From positions 155,240,344-155,304,343 of the forward strand of contig JAOWCC010000577.1 in assembly GCA_030867875.1 (NCBI GenBank): a DNA stretch of 64,000 nucleotides, read 5' to 3'. The notes under the pieces are model-generated. The model did not search any database, was not told the origin of the DNA, and worked only from the letters and a program-made list of their open reading frames with translations. This document shows positions 42,001 through 57,000 of the stretch, one piece after another. How positions within the stretch are numbered: the stretch's first letter is position 1; each line of letters opens with the position of its first letter. The DNA comes from Actinernus sp. WN-2022. Its lineage: Eukaryota; Cnidaria; Anthozoa; Actiniaria; Actinernidae. Made by a program: the position numbers and the translations under genes.

Positions 42001-45000
42001 ATGCCCCCTACTCAATTTTTTTCTCCCTGTGTTGGGAGAATCCTGAATGTATACCTGTAGATCCAAGCTACAGGCAAGGATCTACAGTTAGATCCCATAC
42101 AACACAGATACAAACCTGATGTTTTATTACTCAGTTCTGTATCCAACAGGTCTACCTTGAAAGTGGCTGTCGATGTACATGTATGGACTGAATATATAAT
42201 ATTTTAATCAGTTCTGTGTTGGAGTATACAGAGGCCATCTCATGGTATCATTCAAATTGAGTGAGCAATTGCTGTGTCACCATGAAGTTAAAATATATGA
42301 ATTGGCAACAAAAACAAAGTTTGTATGTTATACATGAAGTGCTTCTAAAATTCTTGAATGCACATGTCCATGTGCTGCAACCCTACTTGTTTTAAGTTCA
42401 GCTCTTTTTGACCTGAAAAATGGAATAAAGGGTTTGTCCACCACAGATAAAATACAAATATTAAACACAGATCAGGCATTTCTTTTGTTTTTCTTGAACA
42501 TGAATTGAAGGAGTTCAAGAAAACAATTAGTAAACTGTTATATGAAGCTATCCAGAGTATCATCAGTCTACTTGACAATAAGTGTAATTCTTTAACTTTT
42601 CAGCACATGAGCACCCTGTCCCACTAAAGTCACCACCTCTCCCTGCAGCCAGAAAGAGGTCTGTGAGGACACGTCTATCAGTGAAACATTCATCTGTGAA
42701 ACCCGACAGGTGAGATATAAAAACAGTAGAAAACAAAATCAGAGGACAAGTTAGCAAGGTTCAAGGTTCTTTATTTTAGCATCCATGGAGGTGTTTAATA
42801 TACATGCATTTGTGCTTAAAGTGCATATGAAACGAAAAATAAGTTGATCTTATTTGAAAGTCCTTTCGAAATGAGGAAGGATGGCATTTTCTGTTTGTGA
42901 ATAACTCATCTCGTTCCAGAGATATTCGGGTTTTTGTAGTATGTAAATTAGATTAACTGTGACGTCATGACCTTGACACAACCTGGAGACAGATCACAAA
43001 ATAAAGAAAATCTCTGAAAATAGTGGCTAAAAATAATTGATACTCTGCACATGTATGGTACTTAGGAAAATACACATCAATGTGCAAATCATGACGTTGC
43101 CATGGAAACACTCTTGTCCCCAGGCCACTTTCATGATAAAAATAAATTCCTTGATTTCTCCTTCGTAATGTACAATTTACTGCTGTTGGCTCATCAGACA
43201 ATTACAAACAATGTAGGCCTTGTATATCCGAGGTTTAAATAAAATTGTTTTGTAGAACAGAGTCATAAATTACAATGAGATAATATTTTATGTTCAATGT
43301 GAAATGAGCCTGGGGCCAAGAGTGTTTCCATGGCAATGTCATGATTTGCACATTGATGTGTATTTTCCTTAGTACCATACATGTGCAAAGTATTAATTAT
43401 TTTTAGCCATTATTTTCAGAGATATTCTTTATTTTGTGATTTATCTCCAGGCTGTGTCAAGGTCATGATGTCACAGGTAATCTAATTTACACATTACAAA
43501 AACCTGAATATCTCTGGAACGAGAGGAGATATTTACAAACGGAAAACGCCATCCTTCCTCATTTCAAAAGGACTTTCAAATAAGATCAACTTAATTTTCG
43601 TTTCATTTGCACTTTAAACATATACAGTAGCTTTACCCAGGCAACCATTTCATGTACCCACCCTGATCCCTCAACACTCATCAAAGTCCTCCCCCCACCC
43701 CCCAAAGGTTTAATGTTTGCACGAAATACATTTTCATGCTTTTCTTTCCTTACCTTGCCCTAGCTAGCAGTAATTTATCTATTATACATTCATCTGTTAG
43801 GTATATAATTTGTCTGTTATAAAGTAGTTTATTTTATTATAATTATATTTTGTAAACACATGAAATGGGTGTGATGACCTTAAATATAAAAATACATATT
43901 AAGTTTCACATTATTATGTACAGTCATGTAGTATAATGTTCTGTGTTGTATCAATTTGAAATTAGAAACATTGATCCAGTTATTTTGGTTTCATTCAGTG
44001 ACCCTCACACATTAGTAGAGCTGGTCAACTTTACTTGCACTGGAAGAATGCAGCCGTACTCTATAGATATCTCTACCAACTGCCTCCTCCTGATGGTAAG
44101 CTGAATCCACCATACATGCAGTAAAAGATGGCGGCTGTCCATTTGAAGGGCTGTGTGCAAAAAGGGCATAAGTGATTCTTGATCACGTTCTAAATTCTCT
44201 CTTATGAAACAAAGAAATTGAAGGAGAATTTAGAATGTGATCAAGAGTCACTTACGCCCTTTTTGCACACAGCCCTTCATTTGACCACAATCCTTTGCGA
44301 ACCTAACCCAGTTAAAATAACACACTTAGAAATCCTCTGTGTATTTGTATAGTGTATTGGCAACATCACTCATACAGGCTGGTTTTTAAGATTTTAAATT
44401 GAAAACTCTACCACAATTTTGATTTTATATTGATTTTAAGGAGTTTCATGCACAAATGATTGTGGATAAAAGTATTTCCAAGCTGCCATCATTTTCTGTA
44501 AGGTTATTACCATTTTCTTTGAAGTGCAACCCTGGAAGTTTCAAGTCACATTCCAAAAATTCATTTCGGCGGCTGTGAATCAAATGCGGAGTGTAGTCTC
44601 AAACAAAGCTTTCAAAGGCGTACCGCCTAGACTTCATTATATCTAGGCTGTACTTGTTTGATTGACGGTCCACTTAATGCAATTTTCCAAACGAGACTTG
44701 AAAGTTTCACAGTCGCACTTCAATGAAAACGGTAATACCATTGTTTGCATCTAAGCATGAACATGCAAGACGAAAACATGTTCTAACTGTATCAAACATA
44801 ACCTGATTCGTCATCAAACTTTCAAAGTTTGAAGGTGGGGATATTTACAATAAACACAGTAAACAAATACAGCTGTAACTTCGAACCAGGTGTTCCTTTA
44901 TTTCGGGACTTCAGAAATCAAGTGATAGAGCTGGTTGGAGAATTATCGATACAAGAAGAAAATAAGGTGGTATTTTGAATGCGAAAATTTGTCTAGCACG

Positions 45001-48000
45001 CCACTGTTTGTAAAGAGTTTGATTGAACCCTTTACATATCTGTTAATTTGTTTGTTCTCCCCAGGATTACCATTGTCATTTGACAACAAGCGAGGTAACT
45101 GGTTATCTGGCTGGCAAATGGGATCCACAAACACACCGTAAGTTTAAACAACATAGTAGTAATAATTATAATATTTATCTTGTACACAGTACATTGTACA
45201 AATGTATATTATACAAATTATGTATATTGTATAAGACCAGAGACGGCACAACCGAGGGGACTGGGGGAGTTGAAATAGCTCCTCCACTGGAAATTTCGCT
45301 CCACCATTCCTGAAGATGATTGCCATGGAACTGATCTGCAGACTTATATTACATGAAAGGTTTATTATTTTACATATATGTATTGGTTTCAGACATGAAA
45401 ATCCTTCAGGCTTTCCCATCTAGATGCAGATTTCAAGACAAAGAAAATGCACCAAAAGTTGAGCAAGAGGTAGGTTTGAAATGATATATTTGTACACTGT
45501 ACATGTACTCATGAATGGTTGGCTTACTTTGATACAAATACGATCTTTATAGAATGATGTAAAGGATCCAATAGACCTAAGGTTAACACTGAACGATTTC
45601 TGGGTGGATTTATTAATAGATTAGCTTTTACTTACAACTATAATTAAATTGATCCTCTAATATTAAAGTTGTTGCTACTGGTACTGATATGAGGAAATTA
45701 TAATTTATTGTAGGTATATATCCCACTTCATTGTAACATAGATATGGAATGTATGTTTTCATATGGAAATGAACATATTTTTTTGGGTTAATAGGTAGTT
45801 GCCAACTGAAGTTCTTTTTTCTTCAAAATGTTTGAGATCAAAAAGTCTGCAACATAGCATGCTAGAGGTTGCTGAGCATTTCAGTTAAGTTTCGGTTGAT
45901 TTTTCGCTTTTATTTTTCTTACTTCAAATGTTAGACTTCTCTGAAAGCTTTGATGGATATGGTTTTGAGCCACTAAAACTCATATTTCTAATGTCATACT
46001 AATATTATGATGTCAATAATGTGATTTCAGAAAATGAAACGCCATTAAATTTTACACTTGGGCTGGGAGTACCTGAGTCGTAATTTCGGATAAACTTACT
46101 TTTGGTATTTAAATTTTAGACTAGAAGTAATCATAGATTATTAAAGTGCATTTGACACGTTTTTTTTTGTAAGAGAAAGGACTGGGCTTCCTGTGGTAAC
46201 ACAAAAGACTGAAAGATTGCTGCAATGATGTGGGTAGACTTTCTCAAAGTCTTTCTTAGCCCCCTGCACGAAGGACTTTTCCCACTTGCAGCGCGCCAAA
46301 TTTACCGGTTGATTTTTCAACTGGAGGCGTGGCTTATGATGTACTAAGATTTGCCCAATCACAAAGCGTCAATTCTTCAGGCATTGTGTTGACGTGTCAA
46401 GTCAGTCGACCATGGATGTGGTATTTACAATTTGATTGTACTCAGAAAGAGTTTGTCAAAAGCTCCGCCCCTAAAACATGTTTTCGCGCCAATACATAAT
46501 CCCCCGATTCAATTTCCTGCAAGTGAAACAAGTTGAAGTCGCCTCTCGCTTCGATTCTCATGCTCTATTTTTGACACAGTAATCGCTTACCCAGTGACTC
46601 AGCGAGTTTGACTTGGAGCAAGTCTATGATGTGGGTGTAAATTGTGAAATTAATAATCCTGATCAAAAATGCTTGTTTTTAACTAATGTGAAAATTTTGA
46701 ATGTCTTGACTTATAAATTAATATACAAGGGGATGCATATGGGTATAAAACTTTAAATATTTATATTGTGTAACATTAAATCATTGGATGCATGTGGTGC
46801 TTATACATGTGATTTATATGGTTATCATTCATTTGAGCATTTGTAGGACATTTTGCTGTGTGGTATACAGTGTAAAGCAATAATTGGAGTTAGTGTAGAA
46901 CACAATCAACCCTATAGCTAGCTACGGCTATTCAGATGTGTATAAACTGCATTCCAGTTCCTAGTATACACTCCAGTGTAGAACATAAAAGGATATATAT
47001 GCTTGTGTATAAAGTACACCCCAGTTCCTTCAGAGCATTGAAATTATTTTTCAAGTGAGAACATGGTGGTTGACTGCAGAATATTGAGTGGTGTTGTTAG
47101 TTGCAGAATAATTTTTGATCAATGTTGGTAGCCGGGTCCTGGCCACTTATGGTTGTTTCAGGTCCCGTTAGAAATTCAGTGTAGATTAATTGATTAGGGA
47201 ATTGAACACAGCAATGAACTCAGTACTTTGATCAATGTAAATTTCCATCACCTTGTACTGTGTTGATATTTAAGTTCCTTGGCATATCAAAGTGTCATTA
47301 TAGATTAACTCTTTGCCTGAATGTAGTGTTAATTTGTATAACCAAGATGCACACAAGCATGTGTCACTGATGTGTAGTGTCACAACTCACACAAGATACG
47401 GGTGTTTAGAAAACTCAGGCCAGGTACTGTTTGTAGTTTTGGTATCTGTATGTACAGCGAAAAGCAGAATCCAATACAGCAAGCAAGCCAACAGAATTTT
47501 CCATCGCAGATTCACTCGGTGGATATAGTTCAGCACAAATTATGGCCAACTTGATTGTACTGCAGACCGCGCCGACAAAACAGACCATGTTTAACATCAG
47601 ACTTATACTCCAGAGGTAGCACACACTTTCCGAATTTCCTCAGACTTCGATAAATCGAAGCAAATTATTCGCAGATTCACTCGGTTTTTAGTGGATCAAC
47701 ACAAATCAATAATTATGGCAGAGTTGAATGTTCAAGTATTTTACATCTTCGGGCCTTTTAATTCTAAGTACTTCTTCGGGCCTCTGGAACCCAGGGTAAT
47801 GTTCAAGGTGCAAAACAGACCATATTGGACTTTGTCAGTCCTCCAGATGTACTACACACTTTCCTCAGGCTTTGCTCAATTGTACTTGCGAACCTTTGAA
47901 ACATCATTGCATTGGATTGTCGGAAAGTAAGGCAAGTAACTTACCGATCGCGAGCAAAACAGAAACCATGCGAGCGGCCATTTTGCCACGAGGCGGTAAA

Positions 48001-51000
48001 TACCTGCGTGCGCATATGTGCCGCTGGGTACCCGATTGCATATTCACATACATAGTCCAAAAATTTCGATTGCCTTCCGCCTGGAAACGCACAGGTAGCC
48101 CACACATCACCACAGGGAGCGCCATGCAAGATTAGTATGCGTTCTCCTTCATCAAACGCAATAAACCAGGTCTGCAATAAATATTTGATCAAGGTTAATG
48201 TTGTTTATTGGTTTATTAGCTCCAACATGCCATCAGCAAGCGAGGCTTACATCTCGTGGGCTGGTTCCACAGCCACCCCAGCTACCAGGCAGACCCATCT
48301 GTGCAGGACATCAAAAGCCAGCTTAGTTACCAGAAGGCATTGCATCAGGCTGCCACAGGACCTTGTGAACCATGCCTCGGAATCATCATCTGTAAGTAGA
48401 TCAGGATTTTCAATATAAAGTTGTCACATAACTGGCACATTCTGTGAAGTAACCGGATAAATAACTTCAAAATCTCCCTTTTTCGTGCTCTTTTCAATAG
48501 AAATCATTACATTGTCTGGGTAAGAGTTGCCAGCACAAATAGCCAGAGTAGACAGTGAATTTCTCTAGCTGCTGGCTCTCAATATTGAAAACTCTTGGTA
48601 GATGAAGCCAAGGAAAAGTAGTTATGCAAGCGCTCTTTCGGGTTTTGTTTTCCGGGAAAAATATGGGGAAAAGATCCGCAAAAGGTAGCTGCATTTTATG
48701 AAGCAAAAAGTATCTTAATAACCCCCAGGATCACCCTCAATCCCAGCAAAACTGGTCTCAGTTGAAGGACATGTGGTTCTTGTATAGACAGTCTTCCTAC
48801 TAGTGTTCGTCAGGCGGACAATAAACGACTTTAAAACGAATATTAGTAATATCACACTTTAGTCTGTTAACTGACATTTAGGACTATTTTAACTTAGTAT
48901 CTTGTACTTATACTATTTTTAAGAGTATTTATAAATATAAGTATTTTGTACTTACACGTATGCAATTACGTTTTATTGCTCTTTCGCTTTTTAGATTTAT
49001 ATTAGATATCTAACATAATTAATTAATTAATTACAACATACTAACCTATTTTTTAATACTACTTTATTGTAAATTTCTAGAGTTCTTAAACTATAATTAG
49101 GATTATATATTGTATTACTTAAATGTAGGCTATTTGTAACTATTAGTTTAGAATGCACGTTCGTATTTTGAACGAGTTGTATAGCTCTTGGGACGATAAC
49201 GTGGGTAAATAAACTATTGATGGATTATTGATTGATGGATAGGTGGATGGATAGGTGGATGGATAGGTGGATGGATAGGTGGATGGATAGTTTATTTAAA
49301 CCTAGCACATTGCAGTGAAGTCTGAATTGCGTGTGTTTTACAATAATAATTACACTAACGATTAATGAAGTCATAAAAAAATACATATACATTGAAAACT
49401 ATATACAAGTATTGTATATATACTAGTATATATATACTAGTATTGTATCGACAGGTAAAAGGCCGAGTACAGTAACAGTAACCTCCTTCTACTTCTACTT
49501 TATTGACTGATAAAACGGTATATCCGTATCACATCAGTATAAATAAAGAAATCCAAATTACAATAATAAAAAATAAATAAATTAAGTAACAATACTACAA
49601 TTTATATTAAAAAATAATAATAATATAATAAAAAAATTAGGTTAAAATCATTCCCCTAATTCAATAAAATGTTGGTTTACAGCGGTCTTAAATTTGTTAA
49701 TGTCATTAATATTAGTTACAGTACCGGGAAGCTTATTCCACTCTCGAGTTGACCATGGGAAAAAGCTGTTACTATGTTGGTTACAATTCGAATGAGGTCT
49801 TAAAAATAATAATGAGTTACCATTTCTTGAGGTACGAGGCACTGGGGTCAAATACGAGTCCTTCTCGATATCAATGCTTCCATGCACAATACGGTGGAAC
49901 ATTGTCAATCGAGAGAGCCTCCTCCTACTCTCAAGAGATGGCCACTCTAACTCCTTTAACATATTTGTCACGACACCTGGTTCTCTAGAGTAATTATTAA
50001 AGCAAGACCTGGCAGCGGAACGTTGTATCATATCTAATTTGTACTTATCTTTTTGTAAGTATGGATACCACGCAGAATTTGCGTATTCTAGTTTAGGTCT
50101 AACTAGGCTACAATAAAGTTTGGATTTGCAAACTGCAGATGTATGTCTAAAGTTTCTCTTGATGACTCCGAGGGTTTGTTTAGCACTTGTAGTTACGTGT
50201 GAAATGTGATTGGCCCATTTTAGATCCTCGGAAAGTATAATGCCTAGGTATGAGTGATGGTGGACCCTATCTAATGTATTATGGTTCAAGGTGTATGGTG
50301 TACTGGTAACATTCTTTGTGGAAAAGCAAATCGTATAACATTTTTCCACATTGAATTGCATCTGCCAATCTTTTTCCCATTTAGACAAGGCATCTAAATC
50401 CCCCTGAAGATGTAAACTATCATCCGGGCCAGATATGATACGATACAACAGACAATCGTCTGCAAATAAACGTGTTGTTGATGAGATGCAATGAGGTAGG
50501 TCATTAATGTATAAGAGGAATAACAGCGGTCCCAACACTGTGCCTTGTGGGACACCAGAAGTTACATCACGCTGACCAGAAGCGACACCCTCCAAGGTCA
50601 CTTTCTGTGTTCTCTGAGTAAGGAACACTCTAATCCAGGCCAGCATGTCACCTCTTATACCATAATGACCTAACTTATACAGCAATCTTTCGTGTGGTAC
50701 CCGATCGAAAGCCTTGGAAAAATCCAATATAAAGGCATCAACCTGGTTACCATTATTAACTGCACTCACTAGGTCATGTAAAGCAACTATAAGCTGGGTT
50801 TCGCAGTTCCTACGTTTACGAAAACCATGCTGGAAGTCAGTTAGGATATTATGATCTTCTAAGTGTTCCCAAATATGATGGCAAATAACGTGTTCCAGGA
50901 CTTTACAAGTTATGCATGTTAATGATATTGGCCTATAGTTACTCGCAAGTGATCTTTTGCCCTTTTTAAAGACTGGTGCTACATTTGCGGATTTCCAGTC

Positions 51001-54000
51001 ATCTGGTAACTCACCCTGATCTAATGACTGCTGGAAAAGTTGTGTCAAAATAGGTGCTAGTTCAAATGATAGTTCTTTTAAGATGCGAGTGGGCAACTTA
51101 TCAGGACCACCTGCCTTATTCACATTAAGTGAATCCAGCAGTTTTTGAGTACCTGTGGACGATATTGTTATTTGATTTATATCTGGGCAATATAAGTTAG
51201 ATTCCAGGCTAGGCATGGAACTAATTACTTCCTTAGTAAATATTGAATGAAAATAATTATTGAGTAAATTCGCTTTACCAAGACTATCTGAGACAGTAGC
51301 AGCATTTTGTTGTTGTAATGGGTGAACACCGATGCTGTCCTGTCTCTTAGCCTTGACAAAGCTCCAGAATTTCTTAGGCTGTTCGAACATAGAGGCATCC
51401 AGTATAGTACTAATATAGTCCCAATATGACTTATTTAGTTTCTGCCTGTATACCTTCCTAGCATGTCTATACTTGGCTCTATCATGCTCTAATTGAGAGC
51501 GCTTCTGCACATTATATAGCCTTTGAACTTTCTTGCTAAGTTTCCTCAAGTTACGATTAAACCAAGGAAGGTTGTACCTAGTAGTTGCAAATTTACACGG
51601 GATGTATTTTTCCATAAGGGAAAGTAATTTAGCCTTAATAACATCCCAATTTCCTTGAACTGACCTTTCATGAAAATTGTTCAAAAAGGATAAACTAAAA
51701 TCAGACAGCTCAGTTTTCATGTCTGAGAAATTTCCTTTAGAGTACAAGAATATTCTCCTCTTGGTTGGACGGGGTATCTTGGGTAAGATTGAAGCCTCTA
51801 CTTGTACTATGTCATGATCTCCAAATCCCGAGATTACATCCACAAAGCTGATAAGTGTAGGATTTGAGGTGAAAAACAAATCCAGGATTTTATCGCCCCG
51901 AGTAGGATCTACTACGACCTGCTCCAGGTTATAGACACAGCACATATCTAACAGTTTTTGGCAGACAACAGTATACATGCTACCCTGTTTGATGGTGTTT
52001 GATTTCCAACAAATATCCCCACCAAGATTGAAATCACCACCAAGATATATTAGAGAGTTTCCTGATTTCTTCTGTAACTTGGAAAGGGAACAATCAAGTT
52101 CATTCAGGGCCTCGAGTGAACTGTTCGGATTATAGAAGGCCCCAAAATATGCATGTTTCCTATTAGCAAGACAAACTTTAACCCAAATAGATTCACAGCC
52201 TGAGTGTAGTTCATCCAGTTCTTGACAGGTAAGATCTTTAACTGCTATTAAGACTCCTCCGTATCCATCGAACCTGTCTTTACGAAAGACAGAGTAGTTG
52301 GCAGGGAAGATTTCACAAGTTTTGATATCTGGGTTTAGCCAAGTCTCTGTTCCAATTATGACATCTGGTTTTTTGACATCTAGAAAAGCTTGAAATTCAT
52401 TGAATTTGTTTTTAATACTCTGGAAGTTTATATTGTAGATCTTCAACTTGTGCTTACGTAATTTCTTGTTCTTATTCGCACTCACAGTAATAAGATCGTT
52501 CTCATTAGGATTAACAGTAGATTTTGGAGATGAAGTTAGTCTAGGAAGTACTTCAAATGAATTTGATGATTCCAGCGAAGACAATGAAATGTTAAGTAGG
52601 CTACCAGAATAATTAGGAATATTACAGTTCGGGCATAACCATAAGCAGGACGAGTTAGCCAAGGTTTCGTACTGAGAAGTACTCACACCTGTAAGCGAAA
52701 TAAGAAAAAAGGTTCTAAAAACCTATTGGTCTTGGCGCACGGTGGGATGAAATTCCTAGGCCTTCTTTAATTATAGTGCGAGTTATTCCTAGTCGGAGGT
52801 AGATGTGCTAACTTGTGGTCAGGATTTGTGTTGATTTCGGTGACTAACTTATGGCACGCATGTCTGCGTCTGTCACTAAGGGAAACCAAACCACCTAGTG
52901 CGAGACTATCTACATAGTTGGCATTCGGATATGTAATAGACAGAAAGTATATCGCACATGTGGGAGGTAGTGACTTGGAACCGTAGACGAGCCGCGTTAG
53001 TAGAGCGGATTTCGTATGAGTGCGGCAGGTTATAGAGCAGATTTCGTATGAGTGTGACAAACTACGGCATGTCCGTAAACGTGCTGTAGATGTGCTGTGC
53101 CGTAGTTCTGTGATTTGATTGGATCAGCAGGACAAAAACAATGGGAAACTATTTCGACGTCACGGCATGCCGTACGGTAACCGTGCTGTAGTCAGTGCTG
53201 TAGTTTGTCCCACTCATGCGAAATCTGCTCTGGTACTGACTTACGGCACGGTTACTTTACGGCATGCCATAACATTAAAATGGTTTCCCTATTGTTTTTG
53301 TCTTTCTTATCCAGTCACATTACAGAGTTACGCTACGTAATAGATACAGAATGTGTAGCCGTGCTTTATCTGCTCGAGTTTGTAAATCCAATAAAGCACG
53401 GACACGAATCAGTCTGTATATATATGGCTTATCAAACGTCTAGGTGTAGAGTCGTCTTTTTCGGTTATTTTTGCGATACGACATACAAACATAGACTTTA
53501 TTTGTACTCGGATTTACAGAGTAGCTACAGAGTAAGCTAATACTCCGAGAAAAAAATACCTATCAGTATTTATTGAGAAATACTTTACATTTATTATTAT
53601 TGATTATTGTAAGTTATTGTTGGTAATATTATTATAGTATTATTATTAATATTATTAATATTACTAATACTATCTAATTATAAATAAGCAAACCTATTGA
53701 TTGCATTCTTAGAAATTAAGTAACAGTCCGCGCAAGAGGTAGGCACAATTCTATTGTTCAGATGCAATTTGCTTTCCCCACTTTAGTATTTTCTGTTTTT
53801 CGTACTGACAACTCATCAACCCTTAAATCAGAAATTTCTGAAATTATATCCACTAAAAATGCATTTTAAAGGAGAGTTCTTTTGTGTGAAAACGTTTTGT
53901 CCAATCAGAAGAGTGCAAAACAATAACCAAGAAAACGTTCAATTTAAAAATGTTCCCCATATTGAACGTTCGTCATATTGAAAGTTATGAGTGTTTTCAC

Positions 54001-57000
54001 TAGATGCAATTCAAATCTGTTTACAAAATGAGAAAAATTGTTCTTCTTCTTCAATTTTAGATAGATTTTAATGTCTAAGCCAATGAGGTGGAAGATTGAA
54101 ACAATACCACAATTAGCACCTTTTTACATTCCATGCATAACATAAGCCTACCTCTTGCGCGGACCATTACTTAATATCATTTTTTCATCCTCTATTTATG
54201 TATCTTAATTAGTTGACTGCACGTACACATTGTAAACGAGCTTATGCTCATTAGTGACTACGTGGTTAAATAAATAGAGATTATTACATGTTAAGAGCTT
54301 GATATCGTTTTTATTCACGAGGTTTTCGTATCATATCGCGAACGAGCGAGTGAGCGATATGATACGAAAATACAGTGAATAAAAACGATATCAGGCTCTT
54401 AACATGTCATAATTTGTTTATTATACATTTAAAGTGAATACAATAACACAAAATTAAGCATAACAAAATTTATTTCTAAAAGCAATAATAATAATAATAA
54501 TAATAATAATACATTTATATAGCGCCAATTCCCTACAGCCCATTAGCGCTTTACATATAATATAAAAATAAAAATCTTAAGAAAAAATATTTTTTTAAAA
54601 ATTTAAAAATTTAAAAATATGCCTGTCTAAAAAGATAAGTCTTAACATGTATTTTAAAGCTTTCAACTGTTTGGTGGTCTCTTATAAAGTCCGGTAGTGA
54701 GTTCCAGAGCCTAGGCGCGGACACAGAGAAGGCTCTATAGCCATACCCTTTCAAGTTATATGGTGCAAATTCTAACAAGTTCTTAGAGGCAGATCTTAGT
54801 TGCCGTTTCGGTACATAAGGACGGACTAGATCTTTCAGATAAATAGGAGCTGTGTCATTCAGGCACTTATATGTAAGTAATAATATCTTAAAACTGATCC
54901 TATATTCTATTGGCAACCAATGTAGCTCCTTTAAAACGGGTGTAATATTGTCGTACTTGTTTGTCATGCATATTAATCTGGCTGCTGAATTTTGGACACT
55001 CTGAAGTTTCTGGATCAATTGTGTTGGCAGTCCACAAAGTAATGAATTGCAGAAATCCAGCCGTGATGTAATAAAGGCATGCACTAGTATCTCAGCCGAG
55101 TGCACTGATATATATTTTCGTATTCGCCATATGTTTCGTAGATGAAAAAATGCCGATTTACAGATTTCATTGACCTGGCACTCCATGGACATGGCTGAGT
55201 CGAAGTTTGCACCAATATTATTAGCGGTGGCAGAGGGTTCAATAACCTCGCCACAGATAGAAACGGAAGTTATAGGGGGTAGGGGACGATGTACAGATCT
55301 TATCACTTCACTGATATGGTTTTTATTCACGGCTTTATCACACGGATATCTACCCCAAATGTGTAAAAAATTATATAAACTAATTGAGATTTTGAGACGC
55401 CGATACCGAATTATATTGCCGGCCAGTTGGGAGAAAATATATTCCGTATTGGGTGGAGTCGCCCAATACGAAGAATATATTTTCTTCCAACGCCGGCAAT
55501 ATAATTCGGTATCGGCGTCTCAAAATCTCAATTAGTTTTGTTTCACGATTCAACAATTAAGTCGTGAATTGTTAAAAGAAAGAAGAGAATGAAGCACCAA
55601 ACTCATGCTGATTGTAATTTCAATTCTCAAAAGGCGCCTAGTATATCCATGGCAATGGTTTCACGGCTTCAGTGGAGAAAACGTTCGCGACGTGTTTTGA
55701 AATCTCATTTCTTGTCAAATAAACATCAGTTTCAAAAATGATAAGTGATTTTTCGAATTTAAGGTTTATCTAAATTTAAAAGAAGTGTTTGTTTTTTTTC
55801 TTTGAAAGAAATCCTTTTCATTTATTTAAGAACTTTGCTTTGGCTTTGAGGCTTGATTTGAACAACTTTTGCAAATCTTGCCACGACGCGCTCAATAAAT
55901 GCTGCTGAACAAACCATGCGACTTTTGAACTTGACCGGGAAGCCATGTGACTGCAAGGGCTCTCGCAAGAGCCAATCAGAGGTTGGTATTCTGAGACGCC
56001 AATACCATGTTATATTGGCGTCTCAAAAGTAAACAAAATGATCAGTGAATCGTGATACCTACTACTACTACTAAACATTGTAAATAGTTAGCCTTTTACT
56101 CATTCAGTTCTACGGGCAGTAATAAGGTACGGCTCTTAGAAAAGACTTTGTTTATGAACTTGTCTGTGTAATCTTCTCCAGTTTAAATGCATAATACTTC
56201 CATGTTTGTTTTCAATTCCTTGATTGTTTTCCAGCACCCTATGATACGTACAAGCCAACCAAAGAGTCCACCTTCCGTGCATTCTGGGTAATGCACTCTG
56301 AAAACAACCCCGAGAGTCTCGGGATCCCTATGCTTATGAATTTCACCGTTCAACAGGACCAGTTCTTATCACAGGATCTTCTTAATGAACTGGTACGCCT
56401 TAATTGCGACAGGTGATCACGTTATATTCACCCTAATCTGCTGGCGGCTCTTGATCTTGTGGGTCACTTTGTTTTCGACACATCGCGGTAAAATGTTATG
56501 ATCCGCTGGCCGTTAAGAACGAAGACTCTGGTTTCAAATACAAGTTTCCGAGGTTTTAAACCTTTTTAGTAAATCATTTTATAACTTAGCAAACTCACAG
56601 CGAATTACAAATTAAGAAAACGTAAACTTCTTAAAGTCTTAGGCTAAACTAGGCTAAGTTGTTGTTTTTGACGAAACATTTCACATACGTACCTAAAATT
56701 AGAAACACTGGTGCTGCCCTTTGTTTTCTTTCAGTTTCGGCGGGAAACGGGGGTAGGATGACGCATCACAGGAAATCCAAAATCAAATTTGGCAAACATA
56801 CAATGAAGAACTTCAGCAGGGTCTAATAATCCTTGTTTTCACAAAAATATCTGTGGGAAAGACTTATGGATACTAAACAACAGACCCCGGTTGTTCAAAA
56901 GTGGATAACTTGCTAAAATAGCTATCCACCGGATTAATCCGTATCTCGTTTTGAAGATTTTAAACAAAAACGAAGTCGAAAGAAGCACATATATCTCCTA

